Assembly (NCBI GenBank): GCA_964351875.1
Contig: CAYGQC010000080.1
Location: 1-17,285, forward strand
Direction: 5' to 3'
DNA: 17,285 nucleotides
DNA from: JANSWO01 sp964351875
GTDB lineage: Bacteria; Pseudomonadota; Gammaproteobacteria; Pseudomonadales; Azotimanducaceae
In this document: positions 15,335 through 17,285 of the stretch, in pieces
Numbering within the stretch: position 1 is the first letter of the stretch
How the letters are laid out: each line of letters opens with the position of its first letter
Notes under the pieces: generated by a model
Seen by the model: the letters and a program-made list of their open reading frames with translations, nothing else
Told to the model about the DNA's origin: nothing
Database searches by the model: none
Translations under genes and position numbers: made by a program

Positions 15335-15916
15335 ATGCGGTCAATGGATGAGCGGGAGCAACACTGGCAGCGTTTGATGAAGGCGGCGCAATCTGGCGAC
15401 GAGGCCTCGTATCATCTGCTGCTTGGCGAGCTCTCGAGCGTGATCGAACGCTACCTGCGCCGCCACTTCGGTCACCTGCCATTCGAGGAAGACTGTGTGC
15501 AGGAGGCGCTGATCCGGCTTCACCACGCACGCCACACCTGGCAGCCCACACGCCGATTCGGCCCATGGCTATTCGCAATCGTTCGCCACACGGCCATCGA
15601 CGTGATACGTAAAGGCCAGCGCTATCGACGTGCCGTCGAAAGCTGGCACGAAACGAAAGAGATGCTTGAAGACTCTCCACCACAAATTCCAGCCAACGAA
15701 TCCAGCGAGCAACTCGACGTCATGTTCCGACGCCTGTCGCCTGGCCTTCGAGACGCATTGATCCTCACGCGCATCGACGGCTGCACGGCGCGAGAGGCTG
15801 CTGAGTCCCTGGGAATATCCGCCACCGCCGTCAAGGTTCGCTGCCATCGCGCGATTGCACAGCTACGCGCTCAGTTGCGTGCCGAAACCACTGAGGCTGC
15901 CTTCGATGGCGAGTAA
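15335..15916 (+). CDS. ECF-family RNA polymerase sigma factor
   Basis: 193 residues, the usual ECF size. Region 2 spans about 15-95 with EEDCVQEALIRLHHARHTW and the core-binding and -10 recognition part FGPWLFAIVRHTAIDVIRK. Region 4 is about 126-180 with DALILTRIDGCTAREAAESLGISATAVKVRCHRAIAQLR as the -35-recognising helix-turn-helix. The ATG at 15335 is the first after an in-frame stop at 15314; an ATG three codons later (15344) is also possible, and neither has a strong ribosome binding site. The gene overlaps the next one by 11 bases. ECF factors direct RNA polymerase to a small stress regulon and are usually held inactive by a cognate anti-sigma factor, here the adjacent membrane protein. 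The inducing signal is unknown. Confidence 0.94.
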   Translation: MRSMDEREQHWQRLMKAAQSGDEASYHLLLGELSSVIERYLRRHFGHLPFEEDCVQEALIRLHHARHTWQPTRRFGPWLFAIVRHTAIDVIRKGQRYRRAVESWHETKEMLEDSPPQIPANESSEQLDVMFRRLSPGLRDALILTRIDGCTAREAAESLGISATAVKVRCHRAIAQLRAQLRAETTEAAFDGE

Positions 15917-16586
15917 CCAGCCAAACTCCCCGCGCGGGGGCCGTGACGAGCTGATTGCCCGTCTGAGCACAGATAGTGCGTTTCAACAGATTCACTCTGT
16001 CCGCGACGGTTGGTTGTGGCTCCTCGCCTCCATCGCCTGGGTTGTCGCAGTCGGCGTACTTATCGACCCCATCCGCTCGACATCCATTACCCAGCTCTTG
16101 AGCGAGCCTCGCTTCAGTCTCGAGATGGCATTGGGCGCAGTTGCAGCGCTCGTCAGCACTCGCGCGGCGTTCGCGCTTGCGGTACCTGGGACCGCAACGC
16201 CACGCGTGATCGGGCTTGCGATCGTGGGCGTTAGCCTCTGGCTGTTAGCACTCGTCTCAACGTTTGTAACGCCAGCACTCGAACCATCCATGTTCGGCAA
16301 ACGTGAATCCTGCGAGTGGGAAGCGTATCTGCTGTCGGTACCGCCCATCGCGCTCGGACTGATGCTTCAGAAGCGTGGCGCGGTATTGAACCCAGTGGTC
16401 GCGAGCACGTTAGTGGGCGTTACTGCTGGACTACTCCCCGCATTGTTCATGCAGATGGCCTGCATGGTCGACCCATGGCACAGCCTGTCCCACCACGCCG
16501 CACCAATGCTCCTCGTCACGGCCGCCGCAGCGTTGCTGTCATGGTGCTTTGCGCGTCGAGCACACCGAGCTAAGCGTCGCACCTAG
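15906..16586 (+). CDS. Probable NrsF-type (DUF1109) membrane anti-sigma factor
   Basis: 226 residues from the ATG at 15906, which overlaps the sigma factor gene by 11 bases. After a ~33-residue polar cytoplasmic N-terminus there are six hydrophobic segments, roughly 35-53, 71-93, 101-122, 141-154, 165-185 and 198-215. Length, six-helix layout and two conserved-looking cysteines fit the DUF1109/NrsF family: C136 in SCEWEAYLL, and C186 in MACMVDPWHSLSHH, where the WH pair is a family hallmark. From family knowledge, such proteins sit in the inner membrane and keep their ECF factor inactive until a stress, described for Caulobacter SigF as metal-related, acts through the cysteines. The ATG is preferred over 15855 because the latter lacks a family N-terminus. 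The overlap implies balanced, coupled synthesis. Confidence 0.85.
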   Translation: MASNQPNSPRGGRDELIARLSTDSAFQQIHSVRDGWLWLLASIAWVVAVGVLIDPIRSTSITQLLSEPRFSLEMALGAVAALVSTRAAFALAVPGTATPRVIGLAIVGVSLWLLALVSTFVTPALEPSMFGKRESCEWEAYLLSVPPIALGLMLQKRGAVLNPVVASTLVGVTAGLLPALFMQMACMVDPWHSLSHHAAPMLLVTAAAALLSWCFARRAHRAKRRT

Positions 16587-16665
16587 CCATTACGCGAGTT
16601 TGTCATAGCATTGACATATAAAAACTTTCGTGTTCGCACAGTGCTTGTCAGCTCAGAAATCGGTA

Positions 16666-16683
16666 TCATCGACCCGTCGATGA
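16666..16683. promoter_or_regulatory. Perfect 18-bp palindrome upstream of the RRM gene
   Basis: TCATCGAC, centre CC, GTCGATGA: eight-base arms with a two-base centre. It overlaps the -10-like TATCAT, so it could be an operator. It could equally be the first hairpin of the leader RNA. Confidence 0.6.
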
Positions 16684-16750
16684 CGCAAGGACTTAATGTT
16701 CAAGCGCTCGACGACCGGCGACTACCGAAGATCAGGCTGGCATGAGTTGC

Positions 16751-16772
16751 CTGGGTTGCTTAGATAGCCCAG
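16751..16772 (+). other. Stem-loop in the RRM gene leader
   Basis: CTGGGTT (16751-16757) pairs with AGCCCAG (16766-16772), including one G-U, around an eight-base loop. Confidence 0.45.
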
Positions 16773-16882
16773 ACACCTCGCACGCCCCGCGAAACTTTTA
16801 GGATTGCGTACTGAGGACTCCGGAGCTGTTACCAATTGTCGTTCTGGCTGGAGCTATCCAGACGCAACGCAGAGGCAACAGC

Positions 16883-16896
16883 GCACATCGATGTGC
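16883..16896. promoter_or_regulatory. Perfect 14-bp palindrome in the RRM gene leader
   Basis: GCACATCGATGTGC is fully self-complementary, 81 bases before the RRM start codon. Having no loop, it looks more like a protein-binding dyad than an RNA hairpin. Confidence 0.55.
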
Positions 16897-16977
16897 TATT
16901 GGCACGTCACTGCTCGCGGCCTGATGCGCTGGCCGTACGCAGCATTGAAGATCAGCGCATGATTTTGAGAATCGTAG

Positions 16978-17283
16978 ATGAATATATACGTTGGAAACCT
17001 CCCGTACACGGCCACGGAAGAAGAGCTTCGCAGCATGTTTGAAGAGCACGGCCCCGTGTCGCGCGTCAACATCATCAATGACCGGGAAACCGGGCGTTCG
17101 AAGGGCTTCGGCTTTGTCGAGATGGAAAGCAAGGCTGATGGCGAAGACGCCATCAAAGCTATCGACGGCGCCTCAATGGGCGGCCGCAACCTTCGAATCA
17201 ACGAAGCACGTCCCCGTGAAGATCGTCCTCGTGGCGGCCCGGGCGGCGGTGGTGGCGGCGGCGGCGGCGGTCGTCGCTTCTAG
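16978..17283 (+). CDS. Single-RRM RNA-binding protein with glycine-rich tail
   Basis: 101 residues. One RNA recognition motif fills residues 1-80: RNP2 is IYVGNL (3-8) and RNP1 is KGFGFVEM (42-49), with the RNA-stacking aromatics Y4, F44 and F46 in place. The linker ARPREDRPRGG leads to a tail of ten consecutive glycines and a final RRF. This is the layout of bacterial and cyanobacterial Rbp proteins, which act as cytoplasmic single-stranded RNA binders or chaperones, some induced by cold. The ATG at 16978 has only a weak GAG-type site (GATTTTGAGA) and is preceded by a long, structured region, which suggests regulated translation. The frame ends with TAG two bases before the window edge. Alternative starts are excluded because RNP2 begins at residue 3. 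Confidence 0.95.
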   Translation: MNIYVGNLPYTATEEELRSMFEEHGPVSRVNIINDRETGRSKGFGFVEMESKADGEDAIKAIDGASMGGRNLRINEARPREDRPRGGPGGGGGGGGGGRRF

Positions 17284-17285
17284 GC

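Larger units (their letters stand above)
16587..16977 (+). promoter_or_regulatory. 391-base region ahead of the RRM gene with promoter-like and hairpin elements
   Basis: No credible gene lies here. A TTGACA at 16611-16616 followed by an AT-rich stretch is the best -35-like site, without a good -10 at 17 bases; TATCAT at 16664-16669 is a -10-like site without a good -35. A long untranslated leader is likely. It carries the palindromes at 16666-16683 and 16883-16896 and a stem-loop at 16751-16772. Confidence 0.45.

Noticed and set aside
16680..16745. 21-codon frame starting inside the palindrome at 16666-16683
   Set aside because: No Shine-Dalgarno sequence, unlike the 1021 ORF; probably chance.
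16836..17042. 68-codon frame overlapping the RRM start
   Set aside because: No ribosome binding site or recognisable protein, and it runs out of frame into the RRM gene.

Overview
This window looks like part of a chromosome from a heterotrophic, probably aquatic gammaproteobacterium with high GC content. The evidence is protein family resemblance and the gene repertoire; there is no rRNA or tRNA in the window to fix the taxonomy. A run of exactly 100 N at 11360-11459 marks a scaffold join, so the sequence probably comes from a draft or metagenome assembly. I see no transposase, integrase, phage gene, CRISPR array or tRNA.

Left part (1-2253, + strand). The 3' part of an amidohydrolase-2 family gene is followed five bases later by eight 13-bp tandem units. 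Next come a hairpin-rich spacer, a possible 21-residue peptide gene with an excellent ribosome binding site, and the ribosome-assembly GTPase gene rsgA.

Tyrosine/homogentisate catabolism (2271-6555). Five genes run on the - strand as one tightly packed operon: hppD, a VOC-fold metalloenzyme gene, a fumarylacetoacetase gene (fahA, GTG start), a maleylacetoacetate isomerase gene (maiA, TTG start) and an EthD-domain gene. A divergent Lrp/AsnC-type regulator lies upstream, with a TTAGGC/GCCTAA dyad in the shared promoter region. The operon is complete within the window but has no homogentisate 1,2-dioxygenase (hmgA). The VOC gene sits where that step would be encoded and keeps a full 2-His-1-Glu metal site.

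Catabolic block (6583-14298). This holds a D-aminoacylase-like amidohydrolase, a family-IV (HSL) esterase, a divergent acyl-CoA synthetase, and a convergent pair made of a Baeyer-Villiger-type flavin monooxygenase and a zinc alcohol dehydrogenase. Together they suggest a route from secondary alcohol to ketone, ester or lactone, acid and acyl-CoA; the substrate is not evident. Between the convergent synthetase and dehydrogenase genes lies a ~690-bp gene-free island of nested hairpin repeats. It contains two 160-bp copies of one block, and the N gap interrupts the second.

Right part (14472-17283, + strand). A secreted spondin-domain protein is followed by an ECF sigma factor gene overlapping its probable NrsF-type (DUF1109) six-helix membrane anti-sigma factor gene. 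The window ends with a glycine-tailed single-RRM RNA-binding protein preceded by a ~390-base leader region carrying perfect palindromes.
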